Assembly: GCA_964527835.1 (NCBI GenBank)
Contig: CAZGNV010000017.1
Location: forward strand, 9,118 to 73,117
Source of the DNA: JAFDCJ01 sp964527835
GTDB lineage: Bacteria; Desulfobacterota; Desulfobacteria; Desulfobacterales; JAFDCJ01
Direction of reading: 5' to 3'
Length of the DNA stretch: 64,000 bases
In this document: one piece after another, positions 1 through 7,861 of the stretch
Layout: each line of letters starts with the position of its first letter
Numbering within the stretch: position 1 is the stretch's first letter
Program-made: the position numbers and the translations under genes
Notes under the pieces: model-generated
Seen by the model: only the letters and a program-made list of their open reading frames with translations
The model's database searches: none
Told to the model about the DNA's origin: nothing

Positions 1-124
1 GGATCCTGTTGAGATCGTGTCTTTCGGCTTTTTTTTCAGGATCATCGATCCATTCGTGGACCTGGCGATACTCCTTTCCCGTTCTTGCAAGACTCGTTTG
101 AATGTGTTTTTCGATTGCAGGCAT
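1..124 (-). CDS. Hypothetical protein, 3' part cut off by the window edge
   Basis: The open frame starts at ATG 124-122 and runs off the left edge after 41 codons. A strong AAGGAGAT ribosome site lies five bases upstream of this ATG. The visible N-terminus is hydrophilic and charged (starts MPAIEKHIQ, with HEWIDDPEKKAERHD further on), which looks like a small soluble protein. A second frame from an ATG five bases upstream is also open, but that ATG sits too close to the ribosome site. No family is recognised. It lies downstream of the ChrB-like gene on the same strand and may be co-transcribed with it. Confidence 0.5.
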   Translation of the reverse strand, partial: MPAIEKHIQTSLARTGKEYRQVHEWIDDPEKKAERHDLNRI

Positions 125-166
125 GGCATATCTCCTTTGCGGTGATAGGGCCGGCACCCGTTGAAC

Positions 167-1141
167 TCAACGGTTTTTGCGGCCTTTAAAATAAGCGTAC
201 AGGTTGTCGAAGATTTCGGCGCCGCGTTGCATGCGTTGGTCGTCTGCGCTGCAAGCCCGCACCGTTGCCGCTAGCACCACCCCCAGGCCGACGGCCTCCG
301 GTCGGGCGAATTTTCCGTCTTTGAGGTCGATGTCGTGGACAATTTCCGCTATCAGCTTCAGGGCTTCGTCGGCGATCCCGAACTGCGCGACCATGGTCTC
401 AAAAGTGCACTTGTCGCCCTGGTGGGTGAATTCGGCCGCCAGCATGTCAAAGCGGATTTCATTTTTTTTAGGGGCATACCTGGGAGTCCCAACAAATTTG
501 AACCTGGCCTCCGGGTCGATGAAGCGCCTGATAAGCCAGCCGCAGGCAACCCTGTCGACGTAAACGTTGGGACGAGTGACCCAGGTTTTGCCCCTGAATT
601 GTTTGATGTCCTTGCCGCTGGCGCTTTTTTGCCGCTCACCGCTTAACCGTGATACCAGATCCGTCATGGCCTTTTCGGCAATATTTTTCTGGGGGGCCGA
701 AAAAAAATCAACGGCCTCGATATCTTCAAGCCTTTTGTGAAGGCGGGCCGCCCGAGCCTTGAATTTGGGGCTCAACTCACCATCGGCGGCGCTATCCCCC
801 TGTTCCAGGTCACGATGCAGGGCATGGATTTGTTCCATGAGTTTTTCATAATCCGCCTTGCGGGCGTCCTGAAACAGGGCGACGATCTGGCCATCGGAAA
901 GTCCTTCCATGAAACGCACCTCACACAGGTTGGCATCTCCCCCGCCGGCGACAATTTCCTTGAGGATCCAGCCGAAGTCCTCATAGGTTTGCTCCCCGTA
1001 AGGCAGCACGTAAACTGAGGGTTTGATGGTGATCGCCCCGGCCTGCCGCAGTCGCCGCCAGATTTTCACTCGAAAATAATCCGGTTTGGGAGGAATCTGG
1101 TGAATCAACAGCAGCCATCTGGCGGAAGACTTATCTTGCAT
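167..1141 (-). CDS. chrB: ChrB-type chromate resistance regulator
   Basis: The 324-residue protein has the two-part layout of ChrB. An N-terminal winged-helix-like domain (about 1-150, with WLLLIHQIPPKPDYFRVKIWRRL and a YVLPY turn) is followed by a ChrB C-terminal domain (about 185-320, with TWVTRPNVYVDRVACGWLIRRF). ChrB proteins are known from chromate-resistance operons, where they are thought to act as chromate-responsive regulators. No ChrA efflux pump is present here, so the role may be a general oxyanion or stress response. A 7-bp inverted repeat lies just upstream (1162-1182) and could be its own operator. Family call is firm; the ligand is inferred. Confidence 0.85.
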   Translation of the reverse strand: MQDKSSARWLLLIHQIPPKPDYFRVKIWRRLRQAGAITIKPSVYVLPYGEQTYEDFGWILKEIVAGGGDANLCEVRFMEGLSDGQIVALFQDARKADYEKLMEQIHALHRDLEQGDSAADGELSPKFKARAARLHKRLEDIEAVDFFSAPQKNIAEKAMTDLVSRLSGERQKSASGKDIKQFRGKTWVTRPNVYVDRVACGWLIRRFIDPEARFKFVGTPRYAPKKNEIRFDMLAAEFTHQGDKCTFETMVAQFGIADEALKLIAEIVHDIDLKDGKFARPEAVGLGVVLAATVRACSADDQRMQRGAEIFDNLYAYFKGRKNR

Positions 1142-1161
1142 TCCAAATATCCCTAAACAAT

Positions 1162-1182
1162 TGTTATATAATTATTATAACA
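1162..1182 (-). promoter_or_regulatory. Inverted-repeat operator candidate upstream of chrB
   Basis: TGTTATA and TATAACA form perfect 7-bp arms around a 7-bp AT spacer, 20 bases upstream of the chrB start codon. The AT-rich block could also hold a -10 element. A related TGTTATAACA palindrome sits at 1365-1374 before the toxin-antitoxin operon. Regulatory function is inferred from position and symmetry. Confidence 0.45.
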
Positions 1183-1240
1183 GTTGAATCATTGTCAAGG
1201 ATTTTAATTCTTCCTTCCCTCAAGCGCCTTATATAACACG

Positions 1241-1300
1241 CAACCCTCACAGCGCTTTTTCCGAAAAGGGTTGATGGCGCTCAAAATTCACTTCTTACGG
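1241..1300 (-). repeat. Partial copy of the covarying hairpin repeat family
   Basis: Read on the minus strand, this stretch resembles the left half of the elements at 30529-30759 and 49193-49363: a CCGTAA start, GAGCG(C/A)CATCAACC, then CCTTTTCGGAAAAAG. The core loop and the right half are missing. It lies between the divergent chrB and toxin-antitoxin transcription units and looks like a decayed copy. Confidence 0.55.
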
Positions 1301-1346
1301 TTGTGTCCTGTATTTTGGCCGCTATGCGAAATCTGGGGGATAAAAC

Positions 1347-1375
1347 TTGACGCCCCTTATTGATTGTTATAACAT
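1347..1375 (+). promoter_or_regulatory. Promoter with overlapping palindrome for the AbrB/Doc operon
   Basis: TTGACG (1347-1352) is followed after 17 bases by TAACAT (1370-1375), a reasonable sigma-70-type pair. A perfect 10-bp palindrome TGTTATAACA (1365-1374) covers the -10 region, which is where an antitoxin usually binds to repress its own operon. Binding by this antitoxin is inferred. Confidence 0.45.
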
Positions 1376-1407
1376 ATGTATAAACATTTATGGGGGAGGG
1401 CATGATC

Positions 1408-1638
1408 ATGCTGGCTTTAAAAATCCGAAAAATTGGGAACTCCCTGGGTATCGTGCTGCCAAAAGAGGCGCTGTCCCGGTTAAAAGTGGCAGAAGGTGAT
1501 ACCGTGTACATGACGGATTCAAAAGACGACGCTTTCAGGTTGACGGCTTTAAACGAACAATTCCCGGACCAGATGAAAGAGGCCGAACGGATCATGCGTG
1601 AAGATCGAGATGTCCTCCATGAACTTGCCAGGAGATAA
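1408..1638 (+). CDS. AbrB/MazE-type antitoxin
   Basis: The small protein (76 residues from this start) has the SpoVT/AbrB swapped-hairpin fold signature: LKIRKIGNSLGIVLPKEAL followed by VAEGDTVYM. Its charged C-terminal tail is typical of antitoxins that mask a partner. The ATG at 1408 was chosen because the GGAGG at 1395-1399 lies eight bases before it; ATGs at 1390 and 1402 are in frame but badly spaced. The next gene, a Doc toxin, overlaps its 3' end, as expected for a coupled toxin-antitoxin operon. The palindrome over the promoter suggests autorepression. Confidence 0.85.
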   Translation: MLALKIRKIGNSLGIVLPKEALSRLKVAEGDTVYMTDSKDDAFRLTALNEQFPDQMKEAERIMREDRDVLHELARR

Positions 1639-2032
1639 AACGGAGTGGAAATGGATCGACCTGGAGGTTGTACTTGCCATCCACGACCAGCAGATTGCTG
1701 AGCATGGCGGGACAGACGGGGTGCGGGACAGGGGCTTGATCGAAAGCACCTTGGCTCGGCCCAGGAATCTTGCAGGCCATTCAAAGTCCGATGTTTTCGA
1801 TCTTGCGGCTGAATACGGCTATGGCATTGCCCGCAGCCATAGGTTCATCGATGGGAATAAACGCACCGCCTACGTGGTGACGGTGCTTTTTCTTCGCCTC
1901 AACGGTCACGATCTGACGGCACCAGCTGTTCAACGGGTTATCGCTTTTGAAAAACTGGGCCATGGTAAGCTCACACCGCGTGATTTTGCCAAGTGGCTTC
2001 GGCGTCACGCAAAGCCCCTTGAGCAGCGCTGA
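1619..2032 (+). CDS. doc: Doc-family (Fic fold) death-on-curing toxin
   Basis: The C-terminal half carries the Doc/Fic motif HRFIDGNKR (residues 74-82 from this start). Known Doc proteins inactivate EF-Tu by phosphorylation. The rest matches Doc in length and pattern, including the early IHDQQIAEHGG and RGLIESTLARP segments. The start is uncertain: GTG 1598, ATG 1610 and ATG 1619 are all in frame, and all overlap the antitoxin gene. ATG 1619 gives the length closest to the family (137 residues). With the AbrB-type antitoxin upstream, this is a complete type II module. Confidence 0.9.
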   Translation: MNLPGDKTEWKWIDLEVVLAIHDQQIAEHGGTDGVRDRGLIESTLARPRNLAGHSKSDVFDLAAEYGYGIARSHRFIDGNKRTAYVVTVLFLRLNGHDLTAPAVQRVIAFEKLGHGKLTPRDFAKWLRRHAKPLEQR

Positions 2033-2044
2033 TTTACGGTTTCA

Positions 2045-3199
2045 CTATTTCCCGTACATGCTGGCCGCGCATTCATTCTTGCCCAGGTCCATGATCTCCT
2101 GCTCCTCGTCATCGGGCTTGAGCAGGCCCGCATTGACTTTGCGGATTTGCGCATACTCTTCGGGCTGCGGGCGCATGTGGTCCTTGATGAAGCGAATAAA
2201 GTCGTCTTCGGAATCAATCCCGTAAATGTCCGCATTTTTCCTGCGAATGCTGCCCAGGGTATCCATGAAAATCTGATCGGCGTTGGCCTCCTCCCAGTCC
2301 ACGTAGTGTCCCGGCAAAACCAGCAGATCGTCCGCCAGGGCGGCAATTTTGTTTTTGATAGTGGCAAACAGCAATCGGGACCACTCTTCGACCATGCCCC
2401 CCAGATCAGGACGTCCGATGGATTTGATGAACACCGCATCCCCGGAAACCAGGTATTTGCCGTCCACCAGAAACGAGGTGCTTCCCGGTGTGTGCCCCGG
2501 GGTGTGGATGGCCTTGATTTGCGGGCCGCCCTTGGCGAAGGAGAAAACCTGCTGATCCGCCACCGGCTGGAACTCGAAGGCCGCCCCTTTAAAATCATCC
2601 GGATGGCCGACGATCTGAGCCCCGCTGTCGGCGGCAATCTGCTGGCTGCCGGAAATATAGTCGGCCTGCAGATGGGTTTCAACCGAGCGGATGATCCGGG
2701 CATCATTGGCGGCGGCAAAATCCTCGTAAAAAGCGGCGTTTCTGGATGGATCGAACACCACCATTTCACCCCCATAAATAAGCCCGTAGCTGCATGACGC
2801 CTTGCCGGGACGGATAAACTGGTAAAAGCGGTACCCGTCGGCGCTGGCAAGCAGTTTGGGAGCCAGCAGGTTGCCCCAGGTTTTGATCCCTTCTTCGAGG
2901 TACTGGACATCGGTCCAGCCGTTTTTAACCAGGATTTCCCCCACGTATTTGGCGGACCCTTCCTTGGCGCAGACGATGCGAATGCGCTCTTGCTTTGGAA
3001 TCTCAACCCGTGCGACGGATTCATCTTCATACTCGATGAATTCGATATAGGGGATGTTGATCATCTTTGACAGGCAGGGGCCCTCGACTTTAAAACGCCC
3101 GAACTCTTCTTCATTGCGCACGTCGAGCAGGGTAAAATCATGCCCCGGCTGGGTGACCCACTCAAACAGATCCTGGGCCCGGTAAGATTTCAGTTCCAT
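2045..3199 (-). CDS. Rhodanese / metallo-beta-lactamase fusion, likely persulfide dioxygenase
   Basis: An N-terminal rhodanese domain (about 1-110) has the LLDVRNEEEF entry motif and an active-site loop beginning CAKEG. It is followed by an ETHE1-like metallo-beta-lactamase domain (about 120-345). Visible metal-region residues are the THLQADY segment, HTPGHTPG, SGDAVF and LPGHY. In ETHE1 one iron is held by two His and one Asp, and those three positions are present here. The residues of the second metal site are not kept (THxHADH has become THLQADY). The expected role is oxidation or transfer of sulfane sulfur from persulfides. A GAAAGGAGCC ribosome site precedes the ATG. It converges with the doc gene. 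Confidence 0.8.
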   Translation of the reverse strand: MELKSYRAQDLFEWVTQPGHDFTLLDVRNEEEFGRFKVEGPCLSKMINIPYIEFIEYEDESVARVEIPKQERIRIVCAKEGSAKYVGEILVKNGWTDVQYLEEGIKTWGNLLAPKLLASADGYRFYQFIRPGKASCSYGLIYGGEMVVFDPSRNAAFYEDFAAANDARIIRSVETHLQADYISGSQQIAADSGAQIVGHPDDFKGAAFEFQPVADQQVFSFAKGGPQIKAIHTPGHTPGSTSFLVDGKYLVSGDAVFIKSIGRPDLGGMVEEWSRLLFATIKNKIAALADDLLVLPGHYVDWEEANADQIFMDTLGSIRRKNADIYGIDSEDDFIRFIKDHMRPQPEEYAQIRKVNAGLLKPDDEEQEIMDLGKNECAASMYGK

Positions 3200-3264
3200 G
3201 GTACGGCTCCTTTCTATAATTTTGTATTTAATGATGGAATCACGGCTTCAATTTCGCAGCTTTT

Positions 3265-4062
3265 TTATCGACCTTTAAACCGCGGTTTGCGTTTTTCCAG
3301 AAATGCCCGGCGTCCCTCATTGAGGTCTTCGCTGAGAAAAGCCTCGCGGGTGATGGCTTCGGCCCGGGCCAGCTTTTCCGGATCCAGCGCCACGGACTCC
3401 AGCAGCAGGTTCAGCACCTGTTTGGTGCCTTTCAGCGCCAGGGGGGCATTGGCGGCAATATCGCCGGCCATGCGGCAGGTAAATGATTCCAGTTCATCCG
3501 GGGCCACCAGGTAGTCCACCAGGCCAAGCTCCTTTAAACGCTGCCCCTCGTAAGTACGGGCGCTAAAAAAGATCTCGCGGGTATTTCGCAATCCGATCAC
3601 CTGGATGAAACGCTGCAGCCCGCTCCAGGGATACACCAGCCCGAGCCTGGCCGGCGGCATGCCCATGCGGACCGTGTCGGCTGCAATCCGGATGTCACAG
3701 CAAACCGACAGCTCGCAGCCGGCACCAAAGGCCAGGCCGTTGAGCATGGCAATCACCGGAAACGGATAATGGACAACCGCCCTGAAAAGCGCCTCCACCG
3801 GGCTGAGGGTCTTTAACTGCGCGTCCACATCCGGTGTATCCACAGTCGGCAATGAGCCGATGTCATAACCCGAGCAAAAAGCCTGATCGCCCGCCCCCCG
3901 GATGATGACCGCCCGCACGCCATCGTCTGCGGCCAGCTCTTTCAAAGTCTGCAGCAGTTTGTCAACCAGTTCGGGAGACAGGGAATTTTTCTTTTGCGGA
4001 CGATTCAACGTCAGGGTGCATACATTACGCCGGATTTCGGTAAGCAGAATCTGATTTTCCAC
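3265..4062 (-). CDS. Enoyl-CoA hydratase/isomerase (crotonase family)
   Basis: The 265-residue protein has the crotonase fold signatures: an oxyanion-hole segment near FCSGYDIGSL and the FGAGCELSVCCDIRIA helix. The start is GTG 4062, set by the AGGAG five bases upstream; longer frames run into non-coding sequence. The first catalytic Glu of hydratases (in PEIxLG) is Ala here (PARLGLVYPW), while the Glu in the following helix (TREIFFSAR) is kept. That pattern fits an isomerase or another crotonase reaction better than a standard hydratase, but the substrate cannot be read from sequence. It stands alone, divergent from the carboxyltransferase operon. Confidence 0.85.
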   Translation of the reverse strand: MENQILLTEIRRNVCTLTLNRPQKKNSLSPELVDKLLQTLKELAADDGVRAVIIRGAGDQAFCSGYDIGSLPTVDTPDVDAQLKTLSPVEALFRAVVHYPFPVIAMLNGLAFGAGCELSVCCDIRIAADTVRMGMPPARLGLVYPWSGLQRFIQVIGLRNTREIFFSARTYEGQRLKELGLVDYLVAPDELESFTCRMAGDIAANAPLALKGTKQVLNLLLESVALDPEKLARAEAITREAFLSEDLNEGRRAFLEKRKPRFKGR

Positions 4063-4263
4063 GGACGCTCCTGGTTTTATCCCCGGCCAATAAACTCCAC
4101 CCGCCAAATACGGCCGGATTTGCCGCTGGCATGATCAGGGTTTTGGTTAATCGACGCAATGAAACCGGTTGCCCGGCATCCGGTTGACTGGCATACAATA
4201 ATGCACCCGCCGGTCGGATTCAATGCAGCTTTTTAATTTTTTGGCAAACAGACGGGTTAATGT

Positions 4264-4295
4264 TTGACAGCAACGAATTGTGTACAGTATACGAT
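4264..4295 (+). promoter_or_regulatory. Promoter and GntR-like operator for the carboxyltransferase operon
   Basis: TTGACA (4264-4269) and TATACG (4288-4293) are separated by 18 bases. The block ATTGTGTACAGTATACGAT (4277-4295) overlaps the -10 region and closely matches the block upstream of the hydroxyacyl-CoA dehydrogenase gene (41883-41902). GT...AC half-sites of this type are typical of FadR-subfamily GntR regulators. A FadR-type regulator is encoded at 55716-56420, but the link is inferred. Confidence 0.5.
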
Positions 4296-4333
4296 ATTCT
4301 TTAAGGTCAACTCAACACAAAGGATCGTGAAAA

Positions 4334-5896
4334 ATGACAGCACCCAAAACTCATCAGAACGAGCTCAAGCGGCTGGAAGAACTGGAAAAACGCGCGGAGA
4401 TGGGCGGAGGCCCCAAGGCCATCGAGCGCCACCACAGCCGGGGCAAGCTGACCGCCCGCGAGCGGCTGGCTTTGCTGTATGATCCGGGAAGTTTTGTCGA
4501 AGTTCACAAGCTGGCTGAAAGCCAGTCCGTTGATTTCGGCATGCAGGAAAAAAAAGTGCCTGGAGACGGTGTGGTCACCGGCTATGGAACCATCGACGGG
4601 CGGCTGGTATTTGCCTATGCCCAGGACGTAACGGTGCTCGGCGGCTCGGTGGGAACGATCCATGGCCAGAAGATCTGCCGCATCATGGACGAGGCCCTGA
4701 AAGTCAAGGCCCCCCTGGTGGCCCTCAACGATTCGGGCGGCGGACGGCTGCACGAGGGCTTTTTCGCCTCCAAGGGGGTGGCCGGCATGTTTTACCGCAA
4801 CACGGCCGCCTCGGGGGTCATCCCCCAGATTACCGGCATGATGGGATCGAGCGCCGGCGTGGCGGTCTATTCCCCGGCCCTGACCGATTTTATCGTCATG
4901 GTCAAAGGCCAGAGTCACATGGTGATTACCGGGCCGCACATCATCAAGGCGGTGACCGGTGAAGACATCAGCCTCGAAGAGCTGGGCGGCGCCAAGGTGC
5001 ACAGCGAAGTCACCGGCCAGGCGCACTTTGTGGCTGACAGTGACCAGGAGTGTATCGAAATCATTAAAAAAATTCTCAGCTACCTGCCCGCCAACAAGGA
5101 CGAACAACCGCCGGTGGTCGCAACCGGCGATGACCCCGAGCGGGTCGAGGACAGTCTGGAGGAAATCGTACCGGCGGATTTCAAAAAATCCTACGACATG
5201 CGCCGGGTGATTACGACAGTCGTCGACCGGGATAGTTTTCTGGAAATCCTGCCCCGCTTTGCCCCCAACATTGTCATTGGCTTTGCCCGCCTGGATGGTG
5301 CCACCATCGGCATCGTGGCCAACCAGCCCCGCATCAAGGCGGGATGCCTGGACGTGGATGCATCCGACAAGGCCGCGCGCTTTATCCGCTTTTGCGATGC
5401 TTTCAACATCCCGCTGATCAACTTTGTGGACGTGCCCGGCTATTTCCCGGGCGTGGCCCAGGAACGGGCCGGCATCATCCGCCACGGCGCCAAGATGCTG
5501 TATGCGTACGCGGAGGCCACCGTTCCCAAAATCACCCTGGCCCTGCGCAAGGAATACGGCGGCGCGGTGATGGGCATGTGCTGTGTGGGCATGGGCGTCG
5601 ACCTGATGCTGGCCTGGCCCATCGCCCAGCTGGTGGTGCTGGATACGGCCGCGGCGGTGAACCTGATTTTCCGCAAAGAAATTGCGGCCGCCGAAAACCC
5701 CGAAGAATTTCGCCGGCAAAAAATAGAGGAATACGACTACAAGTACTCCAATCCCTACCACGCGGCCTCCAACATGCTGGTGGATGCCGTCATCCGGCCG
5801 CGCGAAACCCGGCCGCAGCTGATCAAGGCCTTGAAAATGCTCAAAAACAAGCAGCGCCCGCAACCCAGCAAACGGCATGGGAATATACCGCTGTAA
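4334..5896 (+). CDS. Acyl-CoA carboxylase, carboxyltransferase (beta) subunit
   Basis: This 520-residue protein is a full-length carboxyltransferase of the PccB/MmdA type with two crotonase-like halves. Typical signatures are GKLTARERL near the N-terminus, ALNDSGGGRLHEG, and in the C-terminal half VDVPGYFPGVAQE, ALRKEYGGAVMGMC and NPYHAASNM. The family transfers a carboxyl group between biotin and acyl-CoA (propionyl-, methylmalonyl- or glutaconyl-CoA type). No biotin carboxylase, biotin carrier or membrane decarboxylase subunit is in this window, so these must be encoded elsewhere. The acyl-CoA dehydrogenase follows 14 bases downstream in the same operon. Confidence 0.9.
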   Translation: MTAPKTHQNELKRLEELEKRAEMGGGPKAIERHHSRGKLTARERLALLYDPGSFVEVHKLAESQSVDFGMQEKKVPGDGVVTGYGTIDGRLVFAYAQDVTVLGGSVGTIHGQKICRIMDEALKVKAPLVALNDSGGGRLHEGFFASKGVAGMFYRNTAASGVIPQITGMMGSSAGVAVYSPALTDFIVMVKGQSHMVITGPHIIKAVTGEDISLEELGGAKVHSEVTGQAHFVADSDQECIEIIKKILSYLPANKDEQPPVVATGDDPERVEDSLEEIVPADFKKSYDMRRVITTVVDRDSFLEILPRFAPNIVIGFARLDGATIGIVANQPRIKAGCLDVDASDKAARFIRFCDAFNIPLINFVDVPGYFPGVAQERAGIIRHGAKMLYAYAEATVPKITLALRKEYGGAVMGMCCVGMGVDLMLAWPIAQLVVLDTAAAVNLIFRKEIAAAENPEEFRRQKIEEYDYKYSNPYHAASNMLVDAVIRPRETRPQLIKALKMLKNKQRPQPSKRHGNIPL

Positions 5897-5910
5897 GAAA
5901 GGACATCACC

Positions 5911-7059
5911 ATGGATTTCGACCTGACCAAAGAACAAAAAATCATTCAGCAGGCCGCCCGTGAATTTGCCCGCGGCGAATTCACCGCCGTGGCCCGGGAC
6001 CTGGACATCAACGAGGACTACCCTGAAAAAATCGTCCAAAAAGCACGCGAACTGGACCTCATCGGCCTTTTCATCCCCGAAGCCTACGGTGGGCCCGGCC
6101 TCGGGTTTCTGGAGCAGGCCATGGTGCTGGAGGAATTCTGGAAAGTGGATCCGGGCATCGGCCAGCAGCTCAGCTCGGTGACCTTCGGCGCCGAGGAACT
6201 GCTGCTTTTCGGCACCGAGGAGCAAAAAAAGAAATGGCTGCCGCCCCTGTTCGAAGGCAGCGCGGTCATGGGCTTTGCCATCACCGAGCCGGATGCCGGC
6301 AGCGACACCGCCGCCGTGAGCACAACCGCGGTAAAAGACGGCGACGAGTATATCATCAACGGCAGCAAGGTGATGATCGGCAACGGCACGGTGGGCACCT
6401 TCATGCTGGTCTTTTGCCTGACCAATCCCGAGGAGGAGCGAAAAACCGCCCGCCACAGCATCATCATCGTCGAAACCGACCGCGAAGGATACAAGGCCGA
6501 TCCCATGCACGGCAAAATGGGTCTGCGGGCTTCGGACACTTCCGCCGTCTACTTCAACAACGTGCGGGTCCCCCAGGAAAACCTGCTGGGCACCGAAGGC
6601 CACGGGTTTATCCAGCTGATGAAATTTTTCGACCATTCCCGGGCTTACGTGGCCGGACACGGCGTCGGCCTGGCCCAGGGCGCCCTTGACATGGCCGTCA
6701 AACACGTCAAGGGCCGCCGGCAGTTCGGCCGTCCCATCGGCGCTTTTCAGGCCACCCAGTTCAAAATCGCCGAAATGGCCACCAAGGTGGAAACCGCACG
6801 CAACATGGTCTACAAGTCGGCCTGGCTGCTGGACAACGGCAAGGCGGACACCAAGCTGACCGCCATGGCCAAGCTGTATGCCTGCCACGTGGCCGTGGAA
6901 GTGGTCGACGAATCCCTGCAGCTTCACGGCGGCTACGGCTATTTCAACGACTACGACATCGAGCGCTTCTACCGCGCCGCCAAGGTGCTGGAAATCTACG
7001 AGGGCACCAAGGAGGTCGAAAAGATCGTCATCTCCCGGGAAATCCTGGGAAAACTGTAA
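5911..7059 (+). CDS. Acyl-CoA dehydrogenase
   Basis: The 382-residue FAD enzyme has the full family layout: an N-terminal helical domain, the FAITEPDAGSD middle beta domain, and a C-terminal helical domain. The catalytic base Glu364 is kept in YEGTKEVEK, and RRQFGRPIGAFQ and LHGGYGY are present. The start at ATG 5911 follows an AAAGGA site; a longer upstream open frame overlaps the carboxyltransferase gene and was not used. Pairing with a carboxyltransferase suggests oxidation of an acyl-CoA whose product is carboxylated or decarboxylated. The exact substrate is unknown. Confidence 0.93.
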   Translation: MDFDLTKEQKIIQQAAREFARGEFTAVARDLDINEDYPEKIVQKARELDLIGLFIPEAYGGPGLGFLEQAMVLEEFWKVDPGIGQQLSSVTFGAEELLLFGTEEQKKKWLPPLFEGSAVMGFAITEPDAGSDTAAVSTTAVKDGDEYIINGSKVMIGNGTVGTFMLVFCLTNPEEERKTARHSIIIVETDREGYKADPMHGKMGLRASDTSAVYFNNVRVPQENLLGTEGHGFIQLMKFFDHSRAYVAGHGVGLAQGALDMAVKHVKGRRQFGRPIGAFQATQFKIAEMATKVETARNMVYKSAWLLDNGKADTKLTAMAKLYACHVAVEVVDESLQLHGGYGYFNDYDIERFYRAAKVLEIYEGTKEVEKIVISREILGKL

Positions 7060-7191
7060 AAGAAAGATTAACACCCTTTTGAAAAAAAGAATGGATCGTA
7101 TCTTTATTAGAGCGGCAATTAAACTTTATTAGCAAGGTTGACTAATACCTATTAATGCTCAATAATAACGCACACTCAGCAAATCGACGAT

Positions 7192-7344
7192 ATGGGCAGA
7201 GCCGGCGAGAGCAAAGACAAGGCCATGCTCAAGCGGCTCAGGAAACTCGAAGCCCTGGACACAAAGGATCAAAAAACCATTTTGCACATACTCGACAGCC
7301 TGCTAAGAGACGCCAAAGCTAAAAAAGCCTACGCACCACAATAA
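7192..7344 (+). pseudogene. Relic of an XRE-type regulator (C-terminal tail only)
   Basis: A frame ending at TAA 7344 encodes a 50-residue tail (LRKLEALDTKDQKTILH, then a basic helix) that resembles the C-terminal part of small XRE-family DNA-binding proteins. No helix-turn-helix or ribosome site is visible, and the frame is closed by stops just upstream. It sits between the acyl-CoA dehydrogenase and a toxin-antitoxin pair, so it is probably debris of an older regulator or antitoxin gene. Confidence 0.4.
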
Positions 7345-7382
7345 TGGCTGTTTGCTTAATGGCCCCATTCGGAGATAAAAAC

Positions 7383-7571
7383 ATGCAAACCGAAAGCATT
7401 AAAAAGCAAGCCCAACGGCTCTTGAATAATTTACCGGAGTCGGCAACCTGGGAAGATTTGATGTATCACATCTATGTCCGGCAGGCCATAGATGCCGGCA
7501 TCAAAGACAGCGATGCCGGCCGCACGCTGGATGTCAAGGAAGTGCGTAAAAAATTTGGTTTGCCAGCATGA
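7383..7571 (+). CDS. Antitoxin of a ParE/RelE-type module
   Basis: The 62-residue acidic protein (MQTESIKKQAQRLL, WEDLMYHIYVRQAI, ending in VRKKFGLPA) resembles the small antitoxins paired with ParE-like toxins. An in-frame start at 7344 is possible, but ATG 7383 follows GGAGATAAAA at a good distance. Its stop codon overlaps the toxin start (ATGA at 7568-7571), which indicates translational coupling. Naming rests mainly on size, charge and partner. Confidence 0.75.
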   Translation: MQTESIKKQAQRLLNNLPESATWEDLMYHIYVRQAIDAGIKDSDAGRTLDVKEVRKKFGLPA

Positions 7572-7855
7572 AGGTTCACTCGACGCAAAACGCTGTCGAG
7601 CATTTGGTCAACATCTACGAACACATTGCGCTCAACTCGCCCACCTATGCCAAAGGCATGGTGGATAAAATCACCCGCCGATCAGAACAGATTGCCGATC
7701 ATCCCCTATCCGGGCGTAAAGTGCCAGAATATGAAGTCGAGGATATCCGGGAGCTGATCGAAAAACCCTACCGGATTATTTACCGCATCAAATCAGATCA
7801 AATCGACGTTTTGGCTGTCATCCATGGAGCTCGCCTGCTGCCTGAGGAGATTTAA
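7568..7855 (+). CDS. ParE/RelE-superfamily toxin
   Basis: The 95-residue protein follows the ParE pattern: VEHLVNIYEHIA with a first-helix pair, LSGRKVPEYE, then IRELIEKPYRIIYRI and VLAVIHGARLL at the C-terminus. ParE toxins act on gyrase and RelE toxins cleave mRNA; the target here cannot be read directly. It overlaps the antitoxin gene by four bases and ends six bases from the convergent acyl-CoA dehydrogenase gene. Confidence 0.88.
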   Translation: MKVHSTQNAVEHLVNIYEHIALNSPTYAKGMVDKITRRSEQIADHPLSGRKVPEYEVEDIRELIEKPYRIIYRIKSDQIDVLAVIHGARLLPEEI

Positions 7856-7861
7856 TTGTGG

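Noticed and set aside
1281..1784. 167-residue minus-strand frame over the toxin-antitoxin genes
   Set aside because: It is antisense to the AbrB and Doc genes, which have clear motifs and ribosome sites.
4189..4205. Sigma-54-like sequence TGGCATACAATAATGCA upstream of the carboxyltransferase gene
   Set aside because: The GG and GC elements are eleven bases apart instead of the required ten, and a better sigma-70-type promoter lies at 4264-4293.
4307..5878. 523-residue open frame on the minus strand
   Set aside because: It lies antisense to the well-supported carboxyltransferase gene and has no family resemblance; such long antisense frames are common in GC-rich genes.
5344..5910. Upstream extension of the acyl-CoA dehydrogenase frame
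   Set aside because: The extension overlaps the carboxyltransferase gene in another frame; ATG 5911 has a proper ribosome site and the family N-terminus.
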